This document shows positions 19,201-27,694 of a stretch of DNA of 64,000 nucleotides, piece after piece (position 1 is the stretch's first letter; every line of letters begins with the position of its first letter). The notes below the pieces were generated by a model, which saw nothing but the letters and a program-made list of their open reading frames with translations, searched no databases and had not been told where the DNA came from. A program made the position numbers and the translations under genes. The stretch covers positions 51,497-115,496 of the forward strand of contig JACPHN010000112.1 in the NCBI GenBank assembly GCA_016188575.1, in the 5' to 3' direction. The stretch is from Candidatus Schekmanbacteria bacterium. GTDB taxonomy: Bacteria > CSSED10-310 > JACPHN01.

Positions 19201-19668
19201 TGCGGAAGCCTCGAGGTGGCGCGCACGCATTTCCGCAACGGGCTGCGCTTGCAGCTCGATGTCGCCGATCTGCGTTTCGCTGCAGGCACGCTGCACGACT
19301 GGGCGGTGCTCGAGCGTCGGGTCGGGACGGACTTGGCGCAGGTCGAGCGGCTCATCGCGAGAGCCGTGACGACGCTTCAGGAGCTGGGCGACAAGCTGAG
19401 CTTGGCGCGCTGCCTGTGCGAACGGGGTCACTGCAACCTCGCGCGCGGCGGGTCCGCTTCCGTGTTCTTGCAGGAGGCGCTGCAGTATGCCGCCGAATGC
19501 GGCGTCGGACCGCAGACCAGTAGCGATGTCGGGCAAGCGCTCGCCCGCCTGACGCAGGCCCAGGAGGCGTTTGCGCGAGGCGAGCACGATCGCCTGCGTA
19601 ACGGCGAGCTGATCGAGTCCTACCCGCCGGGGCTGCGGCAGATCTCCACGGCGTCAGGGAAGGCGTGA
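16237..19668 (+). CDS. Ser/Thr protein kinase fused to STAND-type ATPase and TPR repeats (1)
   Basis: A 1143-residue signalling protein. Residues 1-270 are a Hanks kinase: glycine loop GRGATGTVF, catalytic Lys41, HQDLKPEN at 130-137, DFG at 150-152 and SPE as the APE equivalent. The HRD Arg is replaced by Gln, so it is a non-RD kinase and may not need activation-loop phosphorylation. Residues ~290-720 are an AAA/STAND ATPase (P-loop GESGVGKT near 322, Walker-B-like LLIADDVQWSDE). Residues ~740-1120 are TPR repeats (RRYFEQALVIHREIGDRENEG). No membrane helix is present. GTG 16237 has GGAG eight bases upstream. A paralogue with identical architecture lies at 41014-44619. Confidence 0.9.
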   Translation: MNLGRVQRIGTYAIESEIGRGATGTVFRAVDDRNGQAVALKTLTSPSVGGLMAMRREIGALARLNHPQIVRIVDHGVQSGAPWYAMTLVHGTHLRDWIAPTPPPHINDVLLLFARLLRPLAYLHGEGLVHQDLKPENILVTQAGIPIVVDFGLTAAVTAKIGRDALPYAASAGTLSYMSPEQIRRLAVDPRADIYALGCILYELLTGAPPFSGTADEIIDGHLRRVPPRLTAERPGLPLELDRLVSAMLAKARRERPGYCADIELSLRELGVRTDGEDGTEAAKPYLFRPDLAGREAELARLASLLDAAHAGTGAVVLLGGESGVGKTRLALELARRYTGDRTTVIAGGAAPETQVPLGLFAPFLELLADRCIAAGSEAAARLLGPGGGALTAYEPRLTAATGLDDPVVPSPLPPREARLRLFSALAHALSETARSCTVLLIADDVQWSDELSLAAVRQLLEERLVQSSRILLLLVYRAEEAGPTLAELLARGDIERVALSDLQEPSVTQLVSDVLAVSEPPQQLLQSVSDRCHGNPYFIAELLRLAVECNMLARDRAGQWCLRTLKQEGAGPAADLSLLPLPTSLGDAIRARLEALPEATVELLDVAAVIGRTASLELLCAILNQRSPAHIGGAGFPARDGSARLSPDEGRLRDRLDTVDLLIRRHLLQDVGEGGLRFVHDAVRVIRYSSLPSETRARLHARVADALEAEVGLPEEAREAELAHHRERAGEADCARAHYLRAARWARDRWANDDAEKLYNGFLRLVFEPTETTILVRNEFTDSVLIREGRYKDAAAQYRLSLDESRKIQSAKAEGRSLHGLGNVLCETGEMEAGKAMCELALELQRSIGDRSAMVRTLNRLAIVHHYYGQMQACAGLYREAAALAKELGDEKSQAVLIGNLGTLLHDLGDLREARGLHEQAVLIKRATGDRRGEGISLCNIGMISRDEGDLAAARRYFEQALVIHREIGDRENEGWVLSSLASIEGACGSLEVARTHFRNGLRLQLDVADLRFAAGTLHDWAVLERRVGTDLAQVERLIARAVTTLQELGDKLSLARCLCERGHCNLARGGSASVFLQEALQYAAECGVGPQTSSDVGQALARLTQAQEAFARGEHDRLRNGELIESYPPGLRQISTASGKA

Positions 19669-19864
19669 GCAGTCCCCGAACCCACCGTCGGTTCGGCGTC
19701 GAGGCGACAGCGCCCCCCTGAGCGCCTCCCCCCACGGGCGGCAGAAGGTGAGGCCGGGGGTCTTCGCGATGCGCTTTCCGCACAGCTTGCAGAAGCACCG
19801 GCGGTGGATGCAGGGGCCGCTCGCGCCAAGCCGCAGGCCGCACTGGAGCAGGTTCGTGCAGCGA

Positions 19865-20881
19865 CTACCCGCTCCGCCCCGCCGTCTCGGCTCGCCACTG
19901 CTCTCGTAGGGAACCGAGCAAGTGGATTTCCGGTTCGAGTAGGACCCCGTAGCGCTCGTGGACGCGCCGTCGGACCCACAGCATGAGACTCAGCACATCC
20001 GCAGCGGTTCCCCGGCCGCGGTTCACGAAGAAATTGGCGTGCAGGTTCGACACCGCGATATCACCGCGTCGCTCGCCCTTGAGCCCGGTGGCGTCAATGA
20101 GTTGCCCGGCCGCGGCGCCCGGCGGATTCCTGAACACGCACCCGGCGCTTGGAAGCCCGTACGGTTGCGATGCCGTGCGCCGTTTCTGCTCGCGCGCGAT
20201 ACGGGCGCGGAGCTCCTCGGCAGGCGCCGCCATCAGGCGCAGGCGAACCCGGGTGACCACGCGAGGTCGAGCACGCGTATCGTCCGCAGCCGCCGCCAGC
20301 GCGCTCGTTCGGTACGCGGGTGCGATCGCATCCGTGGGCACCCAGCTACTCCCCGACGCGTCCGCCAGCCGCACAGCGACAGTGATGTCGCTCCAGGAGC
20401 TGCCGAGGGCCCCGGCGTTCATCGCAGTGGCTCCACCCACGGTTCCAGGAATGCCGTAGAACGCCTGTGCTCCGCAGAGTCCCTGCTTGCTGCACCATGA
20501 AGCCAGCCACGGCAACAGCCTGCCGGCGTCAACCTCGAGCTCGCAGACACTCCCGTCGCGGTGCGCCTCCGGTCTGGCCGCGGTATCTTGCCAGGACACC
20601 CCGTCACCACCGCCATAACGCCGATTGATGCGCAACACGACGCCCGAGAGGCCCTCATCGGGGACGAGCACGTTTGACCCGCCGCCGAGGATCCAAACGC
20701 GCCGCCCCTCCGCTTCCGCCCATTGCAGCAACGAGACCACGGACGCTTCCGTCCGTGGCTCAGCGAAGACCTGCGCCCGGCCGCCGATGCGGTACGTCGT
20801 GAGCGGTCCGAGCTCCACGCCGGCCCTGGTCTCCACGGCTGGCGCCCTGATCCCGCCCGGCCGGCCCGCACGGTCGTCCAA
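19865..20881 (-). CDS. murB: UDP-N-acetylenolpyruvoylglucosamine reductase
   Basis: MurB reduces UDP-GlcNAc-enolpyruvate to UDP-MurNAc with FAD and NADPH in the cytoplasmic phase of peptidoglycan synthesis. The FAD-binding half has TTYRIGG, GGGSNVLVPD and GIPGTVGGATAMNAGA. The C-domain has LPSAGCVFRNP, where the usual proton-donating Ser is replaced by Cys, a known variant. EPEIHLLG ends the fold. At 338 residues it is normal length. The only in-frame start near the family N-terminus is TTG 20881, eight bases past the ribH stop. Its place at the end of a riboflavin operon, far from other mur genes, is unusual. Confidence 0.93.
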   Translation of the reverse strand: MDDRAGRPGGIRAPAVETRAGVELGPLTTYRIGGRAQVFAEPRTEASVVSLLQWAEAEGRRVWILGGGSNVLVPDEGLSGVVLRINRRYGGGDGVSWQDTAARPEAHRDGSVCELEVDAGRLLPWLASWCSKQGLCGAQAFYGIPGTVGGATAMNAGALGSSWSDITVAVRLADASGSSWVPTDAIAPAYRTSALAAAADDTRARPRVVTRVRLRLMAAPAEELRARIAREQKRRTASQPYGLPSAGCVFRNPPGAAAGQLIDATGLKGERRGDIAVSNLHANFFVNRGRGTAADVLSLMLWVRRRVHERYGVLLEPEIHLLGSLREQWRAETAGRSG

Positions 20882-20889
20882 CAGCTCAC

Positions 20890-21384
20890 TCAGCCTCGGT
20901 CTCCCGCGCCCCTGTCCTCGCGGACCGCCTTCAGCAGGTTTGCCATCTCGATTGCGGCCATGCCCGCATCGAAGCCCTTGTTGCCGCTCTTGGTTCCGGC
21001 GCGCTCAATGGCCTGTTCGATTGAGTCGGTCGTCAAGATGCCGAAGACCACGGGTACCCCCGTATCGTACGCCGCCTTGGCCACGCCTTTTGACGCCTCG
21101 GCCGCCACGTAGTCGAAATGCGGCGTGGCGCCGCGGATCACAACTCCCAGGCAGATCACCGCGTCATACTGACCCGAGCCCGCCAGCGCACGCGCTACTA
21201 GCGGGATCTCCACGGCTCCAGGCACCCGCGCAATCACCACGTCCGCTTCGTTGACGCCCGTCCGCAGCAGCGCATCCATCGCGCCGGCGACGAGCGACTT
21301 GCCAATGTAGTCGTTGAACCGCGACGCCACGATCGCGATCCGCAATCCACCGCCGCTAAAGTTGCCTTCGAGTGTTCTCACCAT
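20890..21384 (-). CDS. ribH: 6,7-dimethyl-8-ribityllumazine synthase
   Basis: RibH condenses 5-amino-6-ribitylaminouracil with 3,4-dihydroxybutanone-4-phosphate, the penultimate riboflavin step. The 164 residues contain the family blocks [46 protein letters not shown] (with the catalytic His in the FDYV neighbourhood) and [18 protein letters not shown], followed by NKG. Its ATG overlaps the ribBA stop by one base (TGATG), implying coupled translation. Confidence 0.96.
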   Translation of the reverse strand: MVRTLEGNFSGGGLRIAIVASRFNDYIGKSLVAGAMDALLRTGVNEADVVIARVPGAVEIPLVARALAGSGQYDAVICLGVVIRGATPHFDYVAAEASKGVAKAAYDTGVPVVFGILTTDSIEQAIERAGTKSGNKGFDAGMAAIEMANLLKAVREDRGAGDRG

Positions 21385-22622
21385 CAGATGTTGCTCAGGA
21401 GATGCCCCAGCTTTTGTCGCTTGGCGCGCAGATAGTTGATGTTTTCGCCGACGGGCTCCACCTCGATCGGGACACGCCCGACCACCTCCAACCCATAGCC
21501 GCTCAGGCCGACTATCTTGCGGGGATTGTTGGTGACGAGCCGCATTTGGCGCACGCCCAAATCGACGAGCATCTGGGCGCCGATCCCATAGTCTCGCAGG
21601 TCCGGCGCGAATCCCAGGTGCTTGTTGGCGTCGACCGTATCCATGCCGCTGTCCTGGAGCGTGTACGCCCGGATCTTGTTAGTCAGCCCGATGCCGCGGC
21701 CCTCCTGGTCCATGTAGAGGAGCACGCCGCACCCCTCCTTCTCGATCATCGCCATCGCCTGATGAAGCTGTTCGCCGCAATCGCAACGCTGCGACCCCAG
21801 GGTGTCTCCGGTAAGGCACTTCGAATGAACACGAACGAGCACGGGCTTGTCGGGCGTGATCTCGCCCTTGACGAGCGCCACGTGCTCCGGCCCGCCGACG
21901 ATGGGTCGATAGACGATCGCGTGGAAGGTGCCGCCATACTTCGTGGGCAAGGTGGTCTCCGCGGTCCGCTCCACCAGCCGTTCGTTGCTGTGGCGGTGAT
22001 GAATCAGGTCGGCAATCGTGATCAACTTGAGCTCATGCTGGTCGCAGAATCGGCGCAAGTCGTCGCGACGCGCCATGGTGCCGTCATCGTTGAGGATCTC
22101 ACAGATGACGCCGGCGCCGCTGAAACCAGCAAGCCTCGCGAGGTCCACCGAGCCCTCCGTCTGACCGGCGCGAACCAGCACTCCACCGTTGCGCGCGCGG
22201 AGCGGAAAGACGTGACCTGGAACGACCATGTCCGCATCCGTCGAGGTAGGGTCCACCGCCAACCTGATCGTGCGCGCCCGGTCATGTGCGGAGATGCCGG
22301 TCGAGATGCCGGTGCGCGCGTCGATGGACACCGTAAACGCTGTCTTGAATGGAGCAGTATTGTCCACCGCCATCATCGGCAGCTTGAGCCTGGCGATCAT
22401 GGACGACTCCATCGCCAGGCAAATGAGGCCGCGCCCGTAGCGCGCCATGAAGTTGATGTGATCGGCCGTGACGAGGTCCGCGACGACGCACAAGTCGCCC
22501 TCGTTTTCGCGATCCTCGTCGTCGACGAGCACCACCAACTTCCCGGCCCGCAGATCCGCGAGCGCGTCGTCAATGGTGTCGAACATCGTCTGGCTTGCTT
22601 GCTCGCTTTCCACCTTGCTCAC
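21384..22622 (-). CDS. ribBA: 3,4-dihydroxy-2-butanone-4-phosphate synthase / GTP cyclohydrolase II
   Basis: This bifunctional enzyme makes both riboflavin precursors. Residues ~12-205 are the RibB domain, with the acidic metal/substrate loop [14 protein letters not shown] and [12 protein letters not shown]. Residues ~208-405 are the RibA domain, with the zinc ligands [15 protein letters not shown] (Cys-x10-Cys-x-Cys) and the GTP-binding DQEGRGIGL. The length of 412 is standard. The stop of ribE lies one base upstream of its start and its own stop overlaps ribH. Confidence 0.96.
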   Translation of the reverse strand: MSKVESEQASQTMFDTIDDALADLRAGKLVVLVDDEDRENEGDLCVVADLVTADHINFMARYGRGLICLAMESSMIARLKLPMMAVDNTAPFKTAFTVSIDARTGISTGISAHDRARTIRLAVDPTSTDADMVVPGHVFPLRARNGGVLVRAGQTEGSVDLARLAGFSGAGVICEILNDDGTMARRDDLRRFCDQHELKLITIADLIHHRHSNERLVERTAETTLPTKYGGTFHAIVYRPIVGGPEHVALVKGEITPDKPVLVRVHSKCLTGDTLGSQRCDCGEQLHQAMAMIEKEGCGVLLYMDQEGRGIGLTNKIRAYTLQDSGMDTVDANKHLGFAPDLRDYGIGAQMLVDLGVRQMRLVTNNPRKIVGLSGYGLEVVGRVPIEVEPVGENINYLRAKRQKLGHLLSNI

Positions 22623-23276
22623 CTATAGCATGTCGGCGATGGTCATCTCGTCGACCGTTGCCGGCCCACTCCCGACCCTTGCGAAGGTGCCGAGCGCGAG
22701 CTGTCTCTGAACGTACTTCCCGATCACGTCGACCTCGATGTTGAGTCGAGCGCCGGGGCGGACGGATCCCAGCATGGTCCTGTCGAGTGTATGGGGGACG
22801 AGGGCGATCATGACAAGTGGATCGCGAAGCTCGGCCACCGTGAGGCTGACACCGTCCAGCGCAATTGATCCCTTGTGGATGACGTAGGGAAGCAGGTCGT
22901 CCGGCACGCGAATCCACAGCTCCGCACCGGAAGCCGCCTGATCGTAGCGCGTGACCGCGGCTGTGCTGTCCACGTGGCCCTGTACGAGGTGGCCGCCGAC
23001 CCGCCCACCGAGCGCGAGGGCACGCTCCAGGTGAAGTCTGCTTCCCACCCGCCACTGCCCTGCGGTGGTGCGCCGCAGCGTTTCCTGGGAAACGTCCGCG
23101 GAAAAACCGTCCGCGCGCACTGCGGTCGCGGTCAGGCACACGCCATGCACGGCTATGCTGTCGCCCACACGGGTCCCTGCACACGCGGCGCTTGCGGCCA
23201 GATCAAGGGTGCACGACCGCCCCTGCTCCCGGCGGCAGCGCAGCGTTCCGATCTCTTCTACTATCCCGGTGAACAC
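22623..23276 (-). CDS. ribE: Riboflavin synthase, alpha chain
   Basis: Riboflavin synthase dismutates two lumazines to riboflavin. The 217-residue protein has the expected two tandem lumazine-binding repeats. The first opens with (M)FTGIVEEIG. Both contain the ligand motifs ADVSQETLRRTT and VHGVCLTAT in repeat 1, and GSIALDGVSLTVAEL plus LVPHTLDRTMLG in repeat 2; VGGHLVQGHVD links them. The longer open frame upstream is a ribD shadow. The GTG at 23276 has AGGGGAG four bases upstream and starts one base after the ribD stop. Confidence 0.95.
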   Translation of the reverse strand: MFTGIVEEIGTLRCRREQGRSCTLDLAASAACAGTRVGDSIAVHGVCLTATAVRADGFSADVSQETLRRTTAGQWRVGSRLHLERALALGGRVGGHLVQGHVDSTAAVTRYDQAASGAELWIRVPDDLLPYVIHKGSIALDGVSLTVAELRDPLVMIALVPHTLDRTMLGSVRPGARLNIEVDVIGKYVQRQLALGTFARVGSGPATVDEMTIADML

Positions 23277-23277
23277 C

Positions 23278-24411
23278 TTACTCCCCTGCTGACGCAAGCG
23301 GATATGCGGTAACGAGGTAATCGCTGCCGATTGCCTCCACCGCGCCGAAGCGGTAGCGGGGCGCGGCGGCGACCGACTCCCAGCCGTTGCCGGCCACGAG
23401 CGGGACTGCCCGGATACCTCCAAGGACCACGGGGCAGAGGAACAGCTCGATCCGATCCACGAAGCCGCCTTCCAGGAACGACGCATTGAGTGTGCCGCCT
23501 CCCTCGAGCAGCACGCTCGCGATCTCGAGGGTGCGCAGGCGGCGGAGCACGTCGGCCGGCGATACCCGGCCGCGGGCATCGAGATCGCAGCGCCAGACCT
23601 CCACGGCGCGCGCGCGCAGGACCTCCTCGCGGTCCTGCGGCGCTCCTGGGCCACAGGCGACGATCGTCTTGACCTCGGTGGCGGTGGCCACGAGCCGGCT
23701 GTCCGGCGGAATACCGAGCGTCGTGTCGAACACGACTCGGGTCGGCTGACGGCGTCTGATCGGCACGTAGCGAACCGTCAGCAGTGGATCGTCGGCGCGC
23801 ACCGTCCCTAGACCTATGCTGACGGCATCGACTCGCGAGCGCATTTCGTGACCGCGGTGCCGCGCCGCTTCGGACGATACCCAGCGACTATCCCCCGACC
23901 GCGAAGCCAGCTTCCCGTCGAGGCTGACGGCGCCCTTGAGCAAGACAAAGGGTCGTTCCTTGGTCATGTACGTCCAGTACACTTCGTTGAGCGAGCGGAC
24001 GCGATCGGCGAGGCACCCGACCACCACCTCGACGCCTGCGGTCCGCAGCGCCGCGACACCTTTGCCGTTGACCTTGGGGTTGGGATCGATCGCGCCAACG
24101 ACCACGCGAGGAATTTTCGCACTGATGATGTCGTCCACGCAGGGCGGCGTCCGGCCGAAGTGGGTGCAGGGCTCCAGCGTGCTGTAGAGAGTGCTCGCCT
24201 GCAGCGCTCCGGTGCCGTGGTCAGCGCGGGTGGCGGCGATGGCCTCGGCCTCGGCGTGGGCCGCACCTAGCCGTCGATGATACCCCTCTCCGATAATCTC
24301 GTTGCCGCTGACCAGCAGCGCGCCGACCATTGGATTCGGACTCACCCAACCGTCCGCCCGGGCGGCCAGGTCGAGGGCCCGGGACATGAAGTGTTCGTCA
24401 CTCACATTCAT
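23278..24411 (-). CDS. ribD: Bifunctional pyrimidine deaminase/reductase of riboflavin synthesis
   Basis: RibD deaminates the GTP cyclohydrolase product and then reduces the ribosyl chain with NADPH. Residues ~1-145 are the zinc deaminase, with HAEAEA (zinc His and catalytic Glu) and LEPCTHFGRTPPC (two zinc Cys). Residues ~150-370 are the reductase, starting VLLKGAVSLDGKLASRSGDSRWVSS and containing LLEGGGTLNASFL. At 377 residues it is full length. The start overlaps the ftsY stop (TGATG). There is no room for an FMN riboswitch before it, so rib expression must depend on the upstream operon promoter. Confidence 0.96.
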   Translation of the reverse strand: MNVSDEHFMSRALDLAARADGWVSPNPMVGALLVSGNEIIGEGYHRRLGAAHAEAEAIAATRADHGTGALQASTLYSTLEPCTHFGRTPPCVDDIISAKIPRVVVGAIDPNPKVNGKGVAALRTAGVEVVVGCLADRVRSLNEVYWTYMTKERPFVLLKGAVSLDGKLASRSGDSRWVSSEAARHRGHEMRSRVDAVSIGLGTVRADDPLLTVRYVPIRRRQPTRVVFDTTLGIPPDSRLVATATEVKTIVACGPGAPQDREEVLRARAVEVWRCDLDARGRVSPADVLRRLRTLEIASVLLEGGGTLNASFLEGGFVDRIELFLCPVVLGGIRAVPLVAGNGWESVAAAPRYRFGAVEAIGSDYLVTAYPLASAGE

Positions 24412-26831
24412 CAGTCCTGCTGCACGATTGGCTCGCTGCTTACGGGCACTTCGTCACCAAACAGCGCCTCTGCAAAAAGATCGGTCCGGAAGTCTCGCAG
24501 GTCGTGCAGCCGTTCGCCGATACCGATCAGCTTGATCGGCAGGTTCAGCAAGTTTACGATGCTGATGATGATGCCGCCCTTGGCGGTGCCGTCCAATTTG
24601 GTCAAGACCACGCCGGTAATCTCCGTGGCCTGGTGAAACGTCTTGGCCTGGGACAGGGCGTTTTGTCCCGTCGTGGCGTCAAGCACCAGCAAAGTCTCGT
24701 GAGGCGCCCCGTCCAGCTCGCGGCTGATGACCCGGCGGATCTTCTTGAGCTCCTCCATGAGATTGACCTTGGTGTGCAGGCGGCCCGCCGTGTCGATGAT
24801 GAGGACATCGGCATTACGCGCCTTCGCGGCCCGGAGCGCATCGTAGGCGACGGCGGCCGGATCGGCGCCGGCCTGGTGCTTGACAATCTCGGCACCGACG
24901 CGAGTCGCCCAGATCGTGAGCTGTTCGATGGCGCCCGCGCGAAAAGTGTCAGCAGCAGCGAGCACCACCGATTTGCCCTCTTCCTTGAACCGGTGCGCGA
25001 GCTTTGCGATGGTCGTCGTCTTGCCGACGCCGTTGACACCGACAACCATGATGACGTGTGGGCGGGCCTCGCCGACCTGCAGCCGGACATTGAACCGGCC
25101 GAGCAGCTCCGCGATATGGTTCTTGAGGATCTCCCGAAGCTCGCCGGGGGATTTGATCTTCTTGCGCCTGACGTCGGTGCGCACGGCGTCCATGATGCGC
25201 GTCGTGGCCTCCACTCCGATGTCGGCGAGAATCAGCACCTCCTCGACGCTGTCGAGGAGGTCGTCGTCGACGGCTCCGGCGCCCCGCAAGACATTGTCGA
25301 GCTGCGCCAGGAACGTCTGGCGCGTCTTGCGCAGCGCGCGGCGCAGACGCTCCAACGCGCCGACAGGCACGAACTCGCCGAGCAGCTCCAGAAGCCGAAC
25401 GCGCTCTCGATCGCTCACGCGCAGCCCGCGATCTTCCTCGAGCATCTGCTGGATCGCGCGGAGCTCATCGGCCGCGGCTTCACGGCAGGAGCCGGCGGGG
25501 TACTCCCGGTACAGGCCCGCCAGAATCTCGACGCCTTCGACTACCGCTTGCAGACGGACACGGGCACGGCCGAGAAGGAGGGTGCGACGCTGATCCGGTG
25601 CCGTGCCCGGTTCGGCAGTTGCGCTTTCCAGGACCTCCACCGACGCCTCGGCGTTGCCGAGCAGCAGCTCGAGCTCAGCGCGCTCGAGCAGCAGCTCGAG
25701 GCGCAAGTCGGGGGTGAGCTCGGCAAGCCGATCGCTGGCCCCCCGCAGCAGCCCAAGGGCCTCCTCGACGCGTCCCGTCCGCCGCAGCAGCGCGACCACC
25801 CGGCCATGGGCTCGTCCCCAGAGCTCGGCTGGAGTTTCCGCGGAGATGGACTCCTTGACAGCGGCGGCGGCATCGTCCCACCGGTCTTGTCGATCGAGCG
25901 CATCGGCCAGCACGACGCCGAGATCGTATCGCAGCCTGGCGTGCGGCGCGGACACGCCCGCAGCCAGAGAGGGCGCCAGCGCCGCGATCCCCTTCTGCGC
26001 CTCGCGGATGGCCGGATCTAGCTGTCCGGTAGCGACGTAGCAGCGCGCCAGATCGCCGTGAATGCCGGCGGCACCCGGACCCTCGGACGTTCCGAGGTAT
26101 CGCAGCGCGCCTTCAAACCGATCGATCGCGACCCTGGTATTGCCTGCACGCAGGTAAACCTCGCCAATGCGGGCGTTGGCGGTAGCGCTTTCCGCCGCTG
26201 TGCGAGCGCCGCGCAAGACCTCCTGAAATAGCCGCCCAGCCTCGGCGCTGTTCGCGTCGCCGCGCAGCAATACCTCGCCGCGCAACGTCGCCACCAGCGT
26301 TGACACGCGGTCGGACAGGTGTTTTTCCCGCGCCAACCCCGCCAACGCCTCGTGGGCGGCCCGGACCTCGCCGCACGCAAGATCCAGTCGCGCCCGCAGT
26401 ATGGTGGCCTCACGCCGTTCCTCGTCGCTCGCTACGAGTCCGGCGGCGCGCTCGAGCAACGCGCGGGTGCCGGCGAGATCCTCCGGGGCGCGGCTGAGAT
26501 CATCGGCGCCGCAATCCAGCCAGGCCCGCACGAGCAGAGCGGAGCCGCGCGCCTGGTCGGAAAGGCCCGCTGCGGTCGGAAACCGCCGCGCGAGCTCGCC
26601 GGCGCGCTCTGCCTGACCCGAAAGCAAGGCCAGCTTGCCGCTCAGGACCAGCCCGCGCTGCGCCTCCTCGGCCAAAGGAGCGCGCTCCAGCAGACTCTGC
26701 AGCACCTCGAGCGCCTCGTCGAGCGTCTCCTCGTCCGCCAGCGCTTCGGCGGTCTGCAGGTACAGCTCCAGATTGTCGGGTTCCTTCTCCAGAGCCCGCC
26801 GAAGCTTTCGTGACTTACGTAACCATAGCAT
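24411..26831 (-). CDS. ftsY: SRP receptor FtsY with long TPR-type N-terminal extension
   Basis: FtsY docks the signal-recognition particle and its ribosome at the inner membrane. Here the last ~310 residues are a complete NG domain: N-domain helices (~500-590), P-loop GVNGVGKTTTIAKLA near 597-611, DTFRAGAIEQL, DTAGRLH and TKLDGTAKGG. The first ~490 residues are TPR/SEL1-like helical repeats (EPDNLELYLQTAEALADEETLDEALEVL and so on) in place of the usual acidic A domain. That makes 806 residues against about 300-500 normally. No ribosome site is obvious before ATG 26831. Its stop overlaps the ribD start. Confidence 0.93.
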   Translation of the reverse strand: MLWLRKSRKLRRALEKEPDNLELYLQTAEALADEETLDEALEVLQSLLERAPLAEEAQRGLVLSGKLALLSGQAERAGELARRFPTAAGLSDQARGSALLVRAWLDCGADDLSRAPEDLAGTRALLERAAGLVASDEERREATILRARLDLACGEVRAAHEALAGLAREKHLSDRVSTLVATLRGEVLLRGDANSAEAGRLFQEVLRGARTAAESATANARIGEVYLRAGNTRVAIDRFEGALRYLGTSEGPGAAGIHGDLARCYVATGQLDPAIREAQKGIAALAPSLAAGVSAPHARLRYDLGVVLADALDRQDRWDDAAAAVKESISAETPAELWGRAHGRVVALLRRTGRVEEALGLLRGASDRLAELTPDLRLELLLERAELELLLGNAEASVEVLESATAEPGTAPDQRRTLLLGRARVRLQAVVEGVEILAGLYREYPAGSCREAAADELRAIQQMLEEDRGLRVSDRERVRLLELLGEFVPVGALERLRRALRKTRQTFLAQLDNVLRGAGAVDDDLLDSVEEVLILADIGVEATTRIMDAVRTDVRRKKIKSPGELREILKNHIAELLGRFNVRLQVGEARPHVIMVVGVNGVGKTTTIAKLAHRFKEEGKSVVLAAADTFRAGAIEQLTIWATRVGAEIVKHQAGADPAAVAYDALRAAKARNADVLIIDTAGRLHTKVNLMEELKKIRRVISRELDGAPHETLLVLDATTGQNALSQAKTFHQATEITGVVLTKLDGTAKGGIIISIVNLLNLPIKLIGIGERLHDLRDFRTDLFAEALFGDEVPVSSEPIVQQD

Positions 26832-26893
26832 GTCGTGTCGAATCCGGGTTCGTGAGCGCCCGAGATGTGCTTCTCGCAGCGGCTCCTACAACA

Positions 26894-27694
26894 TCACTTC
26901 TCTAGCACCGCGAGCATCTTCGCCGCGTCCGCCCGCAACTGTCCGGGTTCGGCCGGCGTACCGGCCGGGATCAGCTCGGTCACCCGGCGAAACGACATGT
27001 GGGCAAGGTCCTTGACACCCAGCTTCATGTAGGCGACGCCGAGGTGATAGTACGCTTCCACGTAACCCTTGTTCGCCTTGATGGCTTCTTCGAAATGTTT
27101 CGCGGCCACCTCCGCCGTGCCGCGCCGCTCCTGGAGCATGCCGAGCTGGAAGTGGGCGCGGTCGAACTTCGGAAAGGTCTCGAGCGCCAGCTTGAACGCC
27201 TGCTCTGCCGAGTCGAGGTCACCGCGGCCGAGGTGTGCCATGCCCATGTTGTACTGGGCCGCCGAGGGATATTCGAACTCGGTGTCTTCGAGCGCGAGCT
27301 TGGCGTTGACCAGCACGTCCTCCCACTGCCCGATCTTCAGATACGCGGCCGCGAGGCTGTTGTATACGAGCGGTTGCTTGGGGTTTAGCTCGAGGCTTTT
27401 CTGGTAGGAGGTGATGGCTTCCTGCATGCGCCCGAGACCCTGCAAGGAGATTCCGCGTCCAAAGTAGATCGCGTAGTCGTCCGGGGTGTCGCGCCGAGCA
27501 AGCTCGAATTCTGCGAGTGCAGCATCGAGCTGCCCCTTGGAGATGAGCGCCTCGCCGGTAGCGCGATGCACTCTTGCTCGCGCCTCCCGCTCGACCTTGG
27601 CGCGCCCCGCGCAACCAGACGCCGCGGAGAGGAAGATGGAACATGCGAAAACGATGACGAGCGTCTTGGCTCGTTCAGATCCATAACTGCACAT
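26894..27694 (-). CDS. TPR-repeat lipoprotein
   Basis: A 266-residue outer-membrane-type lipoprotein precursor: an N-terminal helix (LVIVFACSIFLSAASGC) with lipobox LSAASG^C, then five to six TPR units (for example EALISKGQLDAALAEFELARRDTPDD and NPKQPLVYNSLAAAYLKIGQWE). It resembles the PilF/PilW and NlpI group of assembly lipoproteins, but no pilus gene is nearby. ATG 27694 with GAGG five bases upstream is preferred over TTG 27709. It overlaps the end of the SAM-hydrolase gene by 20 bases. Confidence 0.85.
   Translation of the reverse strand: MCSYGSERAKTLVIVFACSIFLSAASGCAGRAKVEREARARVHRATGEALISKGQLDAALAEFELARRDTPDDYAIYFGRGISLQGLGRMQEAITSYQKSLELNPKQPLVYNSLAAAYLKIGQWEDVLVNAKLALEDTEFEYPSAAQYNMGMAHLGRGDLDSAEQAFKLALETFPKFDRAHFQLGMLQERRGTAEVAAKHFEEAIKANKGYVEAYYHLGVAYMKLGVKDLAHMSFRRVTELIPAGTPAEPGQLRADAAKMLAVLEK

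Noticed and set aside
19654-19857. Cys-rich minus-strand reading with CFCKLCGKRIAKTPG after murB
   Set aside because: It looks like a zinc knuckle but has no start codon in frame before murB's end and overlaps the kinase 3' end; possibly a remnant.
24405-24420. FMN riboswitch upstream of ribD
   Set aside because: ribD overlaps the ftsY stop, leaving no leader, and no RFN-type conserved segments are seen.
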